From contig CM034239.1 of NCBI GenBank assembly GCA_019916065.1, forward strand, positions 40,262,419 through 40,326,418: a stretch of DNA of 64,000 nt, in the 5' to 3' direction. The translations under genes and the position numbers were made by a program. The stretch is from Vitellaria paradoxa. Taxonomy: Eukaryota > Streptophyta > Magnoliopsida > Ericales > Sapotaceae. This document shows positions 22,501-32,639 of this stretch, in pieces; the first letter of the stretch is position 1; every line of letters starts with the position of its first letter. Below the pieces are notes generated by a model. That model worked only from the letters and a program-made list of their open reading frames with translations. It did no database searches and was not told the origin of the DNA.

Positions 22501-25500
22501 ATCAATGAAGTTATTTTGGATTTAAGGATTGAGGGAAACCATTAATCTTTGGATTCCTTTTGTTCTTTGATGTTATTTCTCTCTTTTGAAAATCTTAAAA
22601 ATATTATGGAATATATAAGGGACGAAAGCTTGATGAATTGGGCTTATGAAACAATGCTCATAGGTGTGGACTTCTTGCGAGTTTCCAATAACTACCTGTG
22701 GTCATCCTGAGCTTTCCTCACATGGCTTGACTTCTAAAATAAGTCTCTTAGTATTTTCTCGTGAATCAGAGTGACTGTCATGCGTTTTTCCTAGCGCACT
22801 TCTTAGGAACTTTTTGCAAAATAAATATTTTCAAGTTTTCCAAATTTCTTTTAAGGCCTAAAACACTGTTTATTCTATTCTTAAATTCTAACATCTTAAC
22901 TTACATCTAAGTTTGTATAGATTAAAATTTTATTTTGATTATAAATTGTCAGTTCTAATAAAATACCTAATAATTCCCCCCTCCTTGAAAATTTCATGTC
23001 AAAACATTCAAATCATAAAATTACACCCTTTAACAAAATAAAATTTCCAATCTGACCAATTTTTACTTGTGGGCGTCATTACCTTTGCAAGAATGGTCGA
23101 ACCTCTAGCACGGTAAACTTAAAGAAAAATGTCAAGGCATCATATGGAATAACAAGATAAATAAAATAAGAAAATTGCATTCATCCATCCAACCCACTAC
23201 AACAAATCACACTTTCGGCGACCATTTTTCGCGATCAAATATAAATTTGGTCGTTAAAGGTGACTTTTCCTGACCAAATATAAATTTAGTCGCCAATAGT
23301 CACTTTTCCCCAACCAAAAAAAATGTTAGTCGCTAAAGGATAACTTTTTCCGACTAATTAGTCACTAAAGGGTAACTTTTCCCGACCAAATATAAATTTG
23401 GTCGCTCAAGGCGAACTTTTCCCGACCAATTGGTCGGGAAATGTGTAAAAAAAATTTTACAAAGAGAGTTAAAATAATTAAATAAAAATAATAAAAATTT
23501 AAGGGAACTTTTCTCGATCAATTGGTCAGGAAAAGTGTAAAAAAATTATTACAAAGAAAGTTAAAATAATTAAATAAAAATAATAAAAATTTAAGGGAAC
23601 TTTTCTCGACCAATTGGTCGGGAAAAGTGTAAAAAAATTATTACAAAGAAAGTTAAAATAATTAAATAAAAATAATAAAAATTTAAGGGAACTTTTCCCA
23701 ACCAATTGGTCGGGAAAAGTGTAAAAAAATTATTACAAAGAAAGTTAAAATAATTAAATAAAAATAATAAAAATTTAAGGGAACTTTTCCCGACCAATTG
23801 GTCGGGAAAAGTGTAAAAAAATTATTACAAAAAAAGTTAAAATAATTAAATAAAAATAATAAAATTTTAACACTTTTGGCGACCAATTGGTCGCTAAAGG
23901 GGAACTTTTCCCGACCAATTGGTCGGCAAAAGTGTTAAAATTTTTTAATATATATATAAATATGTAAAAAATATATACAAATGAAAGCTTGGCCTAGTGG
24001 CCAAACACGCCACCTTCCAAAGAGATGGCATAAGTTTGAGTCTCATCAACAACAACAACAACAAAAATCTCAAAAATATAAAGACGACACGTGGCATAAT
24101 GATAGATCGACACGTGGCACAATCATAGATCAACACGTGGCACAACACCAAGGGGCCATGTGGCATGATGACATGTCAACAAATAATGCCACGTGACACC
24201 ACATTTAAATTTTTATTTTTTTAAATTAATTTAAATTTTCAATTCTAAACTTTTTGCCGACCAATTGGTCGGGAAAAGTGAAGAATTGCAGACCAATTGG
24301 TCGGGAAAAGATTTTGTATTTTTTCCCATTAAAAATTCTTTGTCGACCAATTAGTCGAGAAAGGTTTTACATTTGCCGACCAAATGATTTTTTGGTCGGG
24401 AAAAGTTTCATCGACTAGCCTTCGCCGACCAAATAAATTTGGTCGGAAAATGTTTCGCCGACTAAATTATACCCTTTAGCGACCAAATTTTTAGTCGGTA
24501 ATTGTGTGATTTTTTATAGTGACCTCTAAAAAAATAATAAAAAAATAAAAATTCCATTTATATATTACATCTTTAAATAAACACAAAAAATAACATTCAT
24601 CAACCACCGTTATATGCCTCCCCCTTTTTGACAAGAATTGGCAATGGTAGACAATAACACAATCAAAAGAAAACACACTAACATGTCAATAGTCGATAGG
24701 GTTATAAGATCTCTCAAATTATTCTCATAACAATTATTAAATAACATATTAAAATAACTTTTTCACCTCTCATTAAAAAGTCATGTCTTTAATTTTTATC
24801 TTTTATTAAAAATTCATTAAAAATAATGAAGTTAAAAAAAATGAAAAACATTGACGTAAGAAAAAACACAAAATGAAATTTATTTCATTGACTAACTTGG
24901 ATTGAAAATAATTGGAAGAGAATGAAGAAGTATTTCTCAAAATTAGTTTTTCTTTCAAATTTGTTAAATACAGAAAATTATTTACATTCATGAGTTCATT
25001 TCACTTTTATTATTTTCTTAAGAAATTTATAATCTCGATATATATTTTTAATATATATATGTATATATTATTGGTTAATTCAGGATGTGATAGTAGCTGG
25101 CACAGACACATCAGCAGTGACAATAGAGTGGGCAATGTCTATTTTATTGAACCACCCGTATGTGTTGGAGAAGGCAAAAAGGGAGTTGGACTCTCACGTG
25201 GGACAAGATCGTTTGATAGATGAATTGGACCTCCCCAAACTACATTACTTGCAAGCAATCATCTCTGAAACCTACCGATTATTTCCAGCAGCACCACTTC
25301 TACTCCCACATGTGCCATCTGCTGATTGCACAGTCGGAGGATGCAACATTCCACGTGACACAATTTTATTGGTTAATGCATGGGCCATTCATAGGGACTC
25401 AAATGTTTGGGAAGATCCCACAAGTTTCAAGCCCGAGAGGTTTGAAAAATGTGAAAAAGTAGAAGCACACAAGTTCATGCCATTTGGGATAGGAAGGAGG

Positions 25501-25734
25501 GCCTGTCCAGGGGCTGGACTGGCCCAACGACTTGTCGTTTTGGGTCTTGGGTCATTGATTCAATGTTTTGAGTGGAAGAGGCTGAGTGAAGAGGCTGTTG
25601 ACCTCACTGAAGGGAGAGGGCTTACCATGCCCAAATTGGAGCCACTGGAAGTCATGTGTAAACCACGTGATGTCATTAGAAAGGTTTTATCTGAAACTAC
25701 TGCAAGCAATGCATCACCCATTATTATGAACTAG
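19592..25734 (+). CDS. CYP81-like cytochrome P450, gene 3 (two exons)
   Basis: Exons are 19592-20482 and 25084-25734, joined by a 4.6-kb GT..AG phase-0 intron, giving 513 aa. It has an N-terminal anchor ([10 protein letters not shown]), the [12 protein letters not shown] hinge, WRNLRR, an intact I-helix AGTDTS (302-307), ETYR (359-362), PERF, and the heme loop [10 protein letters not shown] with the cysteine at about 438. All catalytic motifs are canonical. It is the close duplicate of gene 2, and both share the C-terminal SNASP-IIMN tail that gene 1 lacks. Its intron is four times longer than that of gene 2 because of later insertions, including a Tourist-like MITE and a CACTA element. ER-bound monooxygenase of specialised or defence metabolism by family; the substrate is unknown. 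Confidence 0.93.
20820..21172. mobile_element. Tourist-like MITE in the intron of P450 gene 3
   Basis: It starts GGCTTGGTTTGGAAA and ends TTCCCAAACAAACTC, flanked by TAA on both sides (20817-20819 and 21173-21175). Length is 353 bp. It is absent from the gene 2 intron. Confidence 0.7.
21176..23194. other. Intron DNA of P450 gene 3
   Basis: No coding segment or well-bounded element is recognised. The part 22190-22990 has the look of a decayed retrotransposon or LTR-type sequence but gave no diagnostic ends. It is absent from the gene 2 intron, so it probably arrived by insertion. Confidence 0.4.
23410..23870. repeat. 92-bp tandem array, 4-5 copies
   Basis: The phrase 'aagggaacttttc' recurs at 23501, 23593, 23685 and 23777, exactly 92 bases apart. 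Each unit includes the palindrome near 'cgaccaattggtcg' and an AT-rich spacer 'gttaaaataattaaataaa'. The units are almost identical, indicating recent amplification inside the CACTA element. They explain the repetitive minus-strand open frames. Confidence 0.9.
23985..24060 (+). repeat. tRNA-like (SINE head-like) segment inside the CACTA element
   Basis: TGGCCTAGTGG (23990-24000) resembles the Pol III A box. AGTTTGAGTCTC (24033-24044) resembles the B box, 33 bases further. They are followed by an (AAC)n run, as in some plant SINE tails. It does not fold into an obvious tRNA and no target duplication was found, so it is an old SINE head or chance similarity. Confidence 0.4.
24083..24197. repeat. 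23-bp G-box repeats (CACGTGGC)
   Basis: CACGTGGC occurs at 24088, 24111 and 24134, about 23 bases apart. A fourth degenerate unit (CATGTGGC) is near 24157, and a reversed GCCACGTG lies near 24188. CACGTGGC is the G-box/ABRE core bound by plant bZIP and bHLH factors. The array is carried by the CACTA element in the intron of P450 gene 3. Confidence 0.8.
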
Positions 25735-25938
25735 CTACCATATTTTCTCATGTATAATAACACCATAGCTATTTAGTTTGATGTAATTTTGTATCATTAT
25801 TATTAGGTTCTCACGTGTAATAACACCTTATCTATTTAGTTTGATGCAATTTTATATGATTATTATATTATTAAGTTCTCATGTGTAATAACACCTTAAC
25901 TATTTAGTTTGATGCAGTTTTGTATTATTATTATTATT

Positions 25939-26312
25939 AGGGTTAATTGTCTTTTATTTCTATATTTAAGGTAAGAATCATTTATACTCCTGAGCTCAAA
26001 AAATATATAATTACATCTTTCTTACTTTAGATTAAAGTGAAACTGTTAAAAATTCCATCAAAGATAACAGTTTTAACTCTTGTTAGTTTTAAAAAATACA
26101 CTTACATCCTCTATAGTTCATGTTACTTACATTTACATCTCTGATTCTGTTTAATTTTTCATAAATATTTTTGTTTTCTTCACTTAAAAATTTAACACTA
26201 TGAATAATTTCACTTTAATCTCAATTAGGAGAGGTGTAAAGATAAATTTTCAAAATTTAGAGCAGTTAAATAATTTTTTATCTTAAATATAGGTAGTAAA
26301 ACAATCATTCCT
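25939..26312. mobile_element. TIR element downstream of P450 gene 3
   Basis: The left end 'gggttaattgtcttttattt' and the reverse complement of the right end 'aggaatgattgttttactac' both run on into CTATATTTAAG, forming an imperfect inverted repeat of about 35 bases. A 9-base 'attattatt' type flank on both sides fits a Mutator-like duplication, but it lies in a TTA microsatellite and is not decisive. Confidence 0.5.
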
Positions 26313-27244
26313 TATTATTATTGTTGCTGTTGTCATTATTATTATTATTTTGCATTATCCGTTATTCTTTCTAGTATGAACTCTAATTTTACAATTTCAT
26401 TATGCGTGTTCTACCAACAAACTAGGATTTTTGGGCTAAAATCATGATTTCAGAATGTTGGCCCTTTTTTGTACTTGTTTAAAAGGGTTGTGGCATTATT
26501 GCCCAAGTTCATTTTCATTGACATTTTCAATTATAATTATATATAAAAGTGGAAGGAGCACCTCTCCGCCCACTTTACCCTTTTTTTACAAATCAAATGG
26601 TACAACATTATAAGATTAAAGTATAATAATTATCAAATAGACAATATCATACAACTTCATTAATTTATTTCAAAACTTAATTTACATAAAAGTATCACTA
26701 CTGAAAAAAGGGTTTTAGTGATTGTTAAGGGGTCAAACAGTCGCTACTAAGTTTTTGTGATGATTTGACGATTGTCAAGAAAGAGTCGTAATTGTGTTGT
26801 TGCTAAAAACTATTAGCGACCACTACATTTGCGACGACAATTGCGACCATCAACGAGTAGAAGTTTTGATTATTAGCAATTGGTAATAAGGACAAAGCAA
26901 CTGCTAGTTCTTCCTCGTGAATTTTTCGTCAAGTCCAACCCTGTGGCGGGTAGAATTAATGACCACTACGGGTTTATCAAAGTTGTCTCTAATTAACTAT
27001 AAATTTTTTAAACTATTTTTTAATTATTTTAATATTTTCCCATTAGCGGTCGATTGTGGTAGTCGTAATAAAATTTATAATTTTTTAAAAAAATTTTGTT
27101 ATTTTTAATTATTTCAATTACTTTTTATTAATTTTTTAAATTCATTTATTATTTATATTATTTATTTGTAAATATTTATTTCAAAATTAATTTAATCTGG
27201 TTATAATTAAAATTGCACTTACAACAAAATTTTTTTTATTATAC

Positions 27245-28290
27245 TAATATTGGATTGGAGTGAGCCTAAGTAAGATTAGAGATTTGTGTATTACCTATTA
27301 ATTTAACTAATTAAATATTATTAATTAACTATTATTAAGTACCTAATTATAATATTATAATATGCTTAATTATCTAATTAAAATATTACTAGTTTATCTA
27401 ATTTCCTTATTGTATCAATATTGGATTGAATGGGTCAAAGTAAAATTAGGAGTTTGTGTATTATTTATTAACTTAACTAATTAATTAAATATTATTAATT
27501 AACTATTATTAAGTACCTAATTATAATATTGTAATATTATTATTTTACCTAATTCCTTTATTGTATTAATATTGGATTGGAGTGGGCTCTAGTAAGATTA
27601 AGGGTTTATGTATTATCTATTAATTTAATTAATTAAATATTATTGATTAACTATTATTAATTACTTAAGTATAATATTATTATTTTACCTAATTTTCTTA
27701 CTTTACTAATATTTGATTCAATTGAGTTTAAGAAAGATATTTGATTGGGCCCAAGTAAAATATTGGATTGGGCCCAAGTAAAATACTAGATTGGGCTTAG
27801 GTCAGATTAAGATTTATGTATAACTAGTAATTTAATTATTTAAATATTATTAATTAATTATTATTAATTATCTAATTATAATATTATTATTTTATCTACT
27901 TTTCCAATGGTATTAATATTCGATTGAATTAGACCCAAGAAAGATATTAACTTGGGCCCCAGTAAGATTAGGAGTTTGTGTATTAGTTATGAATTTAACT
28001 AATTAGATATTATTAACTAGCCATTACTAATTAACTAATTATAACATTATAACATTATTATTTTACCTAATTTTCTAATATTACTAATATAAGATTGGAT
28101 TGGCCAAAGATTGATATTAGATTGGGCCAAGTATGATTAGGGCTTTCTATATCAGTTATGAATTTAACTAATTAAATATTATTAATTAGTTTTTACTAAT
28201 TAACTACTTATAATATTGTAATATTATTATTTTACCTAATTTTCTAACAATATTAGATTTGATTGGGCCCAAAATTGATATTGGATTGGG
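27245..28290. repeat. Tandem array, 150-190 bp unit, about 7 copies
   Basis: Units begin with 'aatattggattgg..gggcccaagtaagatta' near 27248, 27418, 27571, 27763, 27917, 28087 and 28250. They continue with 'tgtattatctattaatttaa' and 'ttattaactattattaa' type runs. The array is interrupted on the right by the 2.1-kb TIR element. Continuation of a unit after that element (about 30425) shows insertion into the array. Confidence 0.8.
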
Positions 28291-28309
28291 CCCAAGAAAG
28301 ATTAAAAAT

Positions 28310-30425
28310 TGGGATTTTTGGATGCCAGTCACTATTTATAGACTTATAAAGTTTTTAGTCATACCAAAAAACTTGTTTGTGAATAAGTCACACTTACAAC
28401 AAAAAGACAAAAAATGACATTGCTCGTTTTCAATACATTTTGAAACTATTAGTTTTATCCGCACGCTCGTAACTTCCGCGACGTTCCATCTTCGTCACAA
28501 ACAGATTCAAAATCAATTTTTGAAACATAATCAAAATAGATTCAAAATTTATATGCAATACTATTTTTGCAAGAGCAAACATCTTATACGAAACAGTACC
28601 ACATCCAAATAGCACCATTGTAAGAATGTAAACAGCACCATTAATGGTACTGTTTGCATACTAGATATATTCAATATTATTTTTACAAGATCATACATTT
28701 ATACAAAACAGTACCACTAGAAACAATACCGATGTTATTTTTTACCACTACTATTTTCATATTGCCATAAAAAATATTAATTGATATGTAACACAAACCA
28801 ACCATTAATAGTGCTGTTTGGTATAATGGTGCTGTTTGGATGTGGTACTGTTTAGTAGGCTCTATTAATGGTGCTATTTGCATACTAGATATATTCGGTA
28901 CTGTTTTTACAAGATCATACATCTTATACAAAATAGTACCAATTGAAACAGTACCGATACTATTTTTATACTACCATAAAAAACATCAATCGATATATAA
29001 CACAAACTAACCATTAATGGTGCTATTTGGATATGGTATTGTTTAATAGGCTCTATTAATGGTGCTGTTTGCATACTAGATATATTCGGTACTGTTTTTA
29101 CAAGATCATACATCTTATACGAAACAGTACAACTAGAAACAGTACCGGTACTATTTTGTACCAATATTATTTTCATACTACCATAAAAAATATCAATCGA
29201 TACATAACACAAACTAACCATTAATGGTACTGTTTGGATGTGGTACTGTTTAATAGGCTCTATTAATGGTGCTGTTTGCAAACTAGATATATTCGGTAGT
29301 GTTTTTACAAGATCATACATCTTATATGAAACAGTACCACTAGAAACAATACCGGTACTGTTTTGTACTAGTACTATTTTCATACTACCATAAAAAATAT
29401 CAATCGATATGTAACACAAACCAACCATTAATGATGTTGTTTGGTATAATGGTACTGTTTGGATGTTGTACTGTTTAGTAGGCTCTATTAATGGTGTTGT
29501 TTGCATACTAGATATATTCAATACTGTTTTTACAAGATCATACATTTATACAAAACAGTACCACTAGAAATAGTACCAATACTGTTTTGTACCATTACTG
29601 TTTTCATACTACCATAAAAAATATCAATCGATACATAACACAAACCAACCATTAATGGTGTTGTTTGGTATAATGATGTCGTTTGGATGTGGTACTGTTT
29701 AGTAGGCTCTATTAATGGTGTTGTTTGCATACTAGATATATTTGGTACTATTTTTATAAGATCATACATCTTACACAAAACAGTACCAATGGAAACAGTA
29801 TCGGTACTGTTTTGTATCGGTACTGTTTTCATACTGTCATAAAAAAATCAATCGACACATAACACAAACCAACCATGTGAAACAACATTATCATTTTTTT
29901 AAAATCAACATTATTTCTCAAAAAACATGAAGGATGTTCGTGGATTAAGTAACTAAATAATACATTTTTCACATTCAAACTCAACCAATTCTCACACACC
30001 TTCAACGTAAAATCTGAAAATAACAAATTCGAAGACATGACTGCCCAGAATCGTTGACAGTACAAATTTACCTAACGCATAAACAGATTTGTATATAATC
30101 CTTCTTCAACCGACGTTAATTTTAGTCGGTGCTCGTTCAAATTAATGATATACTATATCTTCACGTGATTTATAAAAAAGAAAAACAAAAACGAAAGAAG
30201 CGTGATTTTCGGTTAGCGCAATTTCTGGCAACTCTCATCTAACTTAATTATAGAAATAAAGGATATTCTTGGTATATTAGAAATTATATTTAAAATAAAC
30301 TCATGGAACCCACTTAAAAGTGTGACCTATTCATAAAACTTTCTACACAAATATGACTTAGAAGCAATATTTTTTTTTGGAGTGACTAATAAACTTAAAA
30401 GACTGTAAAGTATGACTTAAACACA
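28310..30425. mobile_element. 2.1-kb non-autonomous TIR element, copy 1
   Basis: The first 75 bases ('agtcactatttatagactta...tttttagtcataccaaaaaa') match the reverse complement of the last 75 ('tttttggagtgactaataaa...gtaaagtatgactt') at most positions. A second copy lies at 41810-43262 in the HD-ZIP gene. The interior is a tandem array of GTACTGTTT/AACAGTACC-rich units with no transposase. The superfamily is open; long TIRs would fit a Mutator-like derivative. Confidence 0.7.
28650..29880. repeat. Tandem array, 190-225 bp unit, 6 copies
   Basis: The marker 'ctagatatattcggta' recurs at 28661, 28885, 29076, 29283, 29508 and 29732. Units are studded with AACAGTACC and GGTACTGTT, which are mutually complementary, so each unit can form hairpins. 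The 212-, 100- and 82-codon minus-strand open frames here are translations of this repeat (recurring 'YDLVKTVPNISS') and are not genes. Confidence 0.88.
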
Positions 30426-30691
30426 ATTTATATATTACTATCAATTTAATTATTACTATTTAAAAAGTTTAAAAAGTTAACACTCAAATAAATTATCTAA
30501 ACATAAAAATCTACAACAACAAATATATACAATACAAAATAAATTAATTAACAACAACTAAATTAATTAACAACAAGTAAATTAACAGCAAATAAATTAA
30601 CAAATCATTATTTGGTTATTACACCATTAATCAAATCACTATTTAATATTTTAAATAATAATATATTTTTAATAATTTAAGTAATTTAATA

Positions 30692-32360
30692 AACTAAGTT
30701 AAATGCATTAAGGGTGAGGATGAAAAGGTATTAGTAAACGAAGATGAGATAAAGAAGCGTTGGAAGAGCTATTTCTACAAGTTATTTAACGGAAGCAGTA
30801 GTAGTGACATACAATTGGGGCAGTTTATCACTTTTAGGGAAGAATTAAATCTTAATTCTATCAGAGAATCAGTAGAGAAGAAGTAAAAGAAGTATTAAAA
30901 AGGATGAAGAATAGGAAAGCGGTTGGGCCAGATGGTATCCCTATTGAGGTTTGGAGGTGCTTAGGAGAGGATGGCATAAGTTGGTTGACAAAACTTTTTA
31001 ATGTAGTGCTAAAGAGCAAGAAGATGCCTGATGCATGGAGGAAAAGTATCCTTATACCCATATACAAGAATAAAGGAGATATTCAGAACTGTGCAAACTA
31101 CCATGGGATTAAATTGATAAGCCATATGATGAAATTATGGAAGAGAGTTATTGAGAGAAGACTAAGAAGGACAACAAACGTTTCAGAGAATTAATTTAAT
31201 TTTATGCCTGGAAGATCAACCATGGAGGCTGTTTTTCTCTTGAGGAGGTTAATGGAACAGTATAAAGAATGTCAAAAAGATTTATATATGTTGTTCATCG
31301 ATTTAGAGAAGGCATATGACCGGGTTCCTAGGGAGATTCTATAGAGACTATTGGAAAAGAAAGGAGCGTGTGTCGCATATATTGAGGCGATAAAAGACAT
31401 GTATGATAGAGTCATGACATCTATACGGACGACTGGTGGAGAGACTAACGAGTTCTCTATCACGATTGGTTTAAATCAAGGCTCAGCGTTAAGCCCGTAC
31501 TTGTTTGCTTTAGTTATAGATGAGATTACAAGACATATCCAGGATGAGGTACCGTGGTGTATGCTATTTGCAGATGATATTGTTTTAGTAGATGAGACGA
31601 GAGAAGGAGTGAATGCTAAGCTAGAATTGTGGCGGGAAACATTAGAGACCAAAGGGTTTAGGCTAAACCGATGCAAGACGGAATATATGGAATGTAAGTT
31701 TAGTCAAAGTAGGTTAACGGGTAGTATAGAAGTAAGTTTAGGCATACAAAAGATTGTAGAGAAAGATAAATTTAGGTACCTTGGATCTATGGTGCAACAA
31801 GATGGAGAGATTGATATTGATGTAAGTCACAAGATTCAAGCCGGGTGGACCAAATGGAGGAGTATTTCGGAGGTCTTGTGCAATCGAAAAGTCCTCATCA
31901 AGGTGAAAGAAAAATATTATAAGGTAGCGGTTAGATCAGTGCTGCTATATGGATCAGAGTATTGGGCAGTAAAACATAATCATGGTAAGAATATGGCAGT
32001 TGCAGAGATGAGGATGCCAAGGTGGATGTGCGGGATTGCAAGGAAAGATAGGATTAGGAATGAGGAGATTAGAGACAAAGTAGGAATAGCACCGATTGAG
32101 GATAAAATGAGAGAAAACTGATTAAGATAGTTTGGTCATGTTAGAATGTGTCCAGCGAAGGCACCTGTTAGAAGGTGTGAAAGTATGGAGATTGCCAAGA
32201 GTAGGAGAGGTAGAGGAAGATCCAAGAGAAGTTGGAAAGAAGCTATTAAACATGAGCTTGCCTACCTAGTTCTATCGAAGGACATGGCCCTAAACAGATT
32301 TAATTAGCGTCGACAAATTCATATAACCGACCCCACCAAGTGGGAAAAGGCTTGGTTTGG
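30692..32360 (+). pseudogene. 5'-truncated RTE-like LINE, broken reverse transcriptase
   Basis: The + strand encodes reverse transcriptase in one frame: a GPDGIPIEVW block, the motif A region with FIDLEKAYDRVPR, a QGSALSPYLFALV block, the catalytic FADDIVL, then a C-terminal part with FGHVRMCPAKAPVRR and RRGRGRSK. The frame is broken by in-frame stops at 31192 (TAA), 31342 (TAG) and 32119 (TGA), with more after that, so it is dead. The element is flanked by a 16-bp direct repeat, 'tttaagtaatttaata', at 30676-30691 and 32361-32376, the target duplication of its insertion. The endonuclease half is missing, as in usual 5' truncation. The wording of the motifs fits plant RTE-type LINEs rather than L1. 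Confidence 0.85.
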
Positions 32361-32639
32361 TTTAAGTAATTTAATATAGCCATTATATTGTTAATCCAAG
32401 CAATTTAATTTAAAATAAATTAATTGTATTTTCAATATTATAGTTCATTATTTAATATTTTAACTAATATTAATATTTTATTAACTTAATATTATTAATT
32501 TAATATTATTATTTACCTAATTTTAGTATTTTTGTGTTATTATTTAATATTATGAAGATCATAATTTAATTTAATTTAATTAATGTAACATTAATTAATT
32601 TATTTTAAAAAAATTAAACATTTACATATTTATAATTTC

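Larger units (their letters stand above)
23195..24521. mobile_element. Non-autonomous CACTA element, 1327 bp, ACC duplication
   Basis: The left end is CACTACAACAAATCACA. The reverse complement of the right end is CACTATAAAAAATCACA. The element is flanked by ACC on both sides (23192-23194, 24522-24524), the 3-bp duplication typical of CACTA transposons. Subterminal regions carry about ten copies of a palindrome close to CGACCAATTGGTCG. It has no transposase. It carries a 92-bp tandem array, a tRNA-like segment and a G-box array (separate entries). It sits in the intron of P450 gene 3 and is absent from gene 2. Confidence 0.88.

Noticed and set aside
23591..23886. Minus-strand open frames with repeated [15 protein letters not shown] blocks
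   Set aside because: They are read-through of the 92-bp tandem array in the CACTA element.
24083..24197. Regularly spaced 23-bp repeats considered as a CRISPR-like array
   Set aside because: Units abut without unique spacers, the context is a plant nuclear intron inside a CACTA element, and no cas genes exist here.
28683..29832. Minus-strand open frames up to 212 codons
   Set aside because: They are translations of the 190-225 bp tandem repeat; the same peptide block recurs in each unit and no domain is recognisable.
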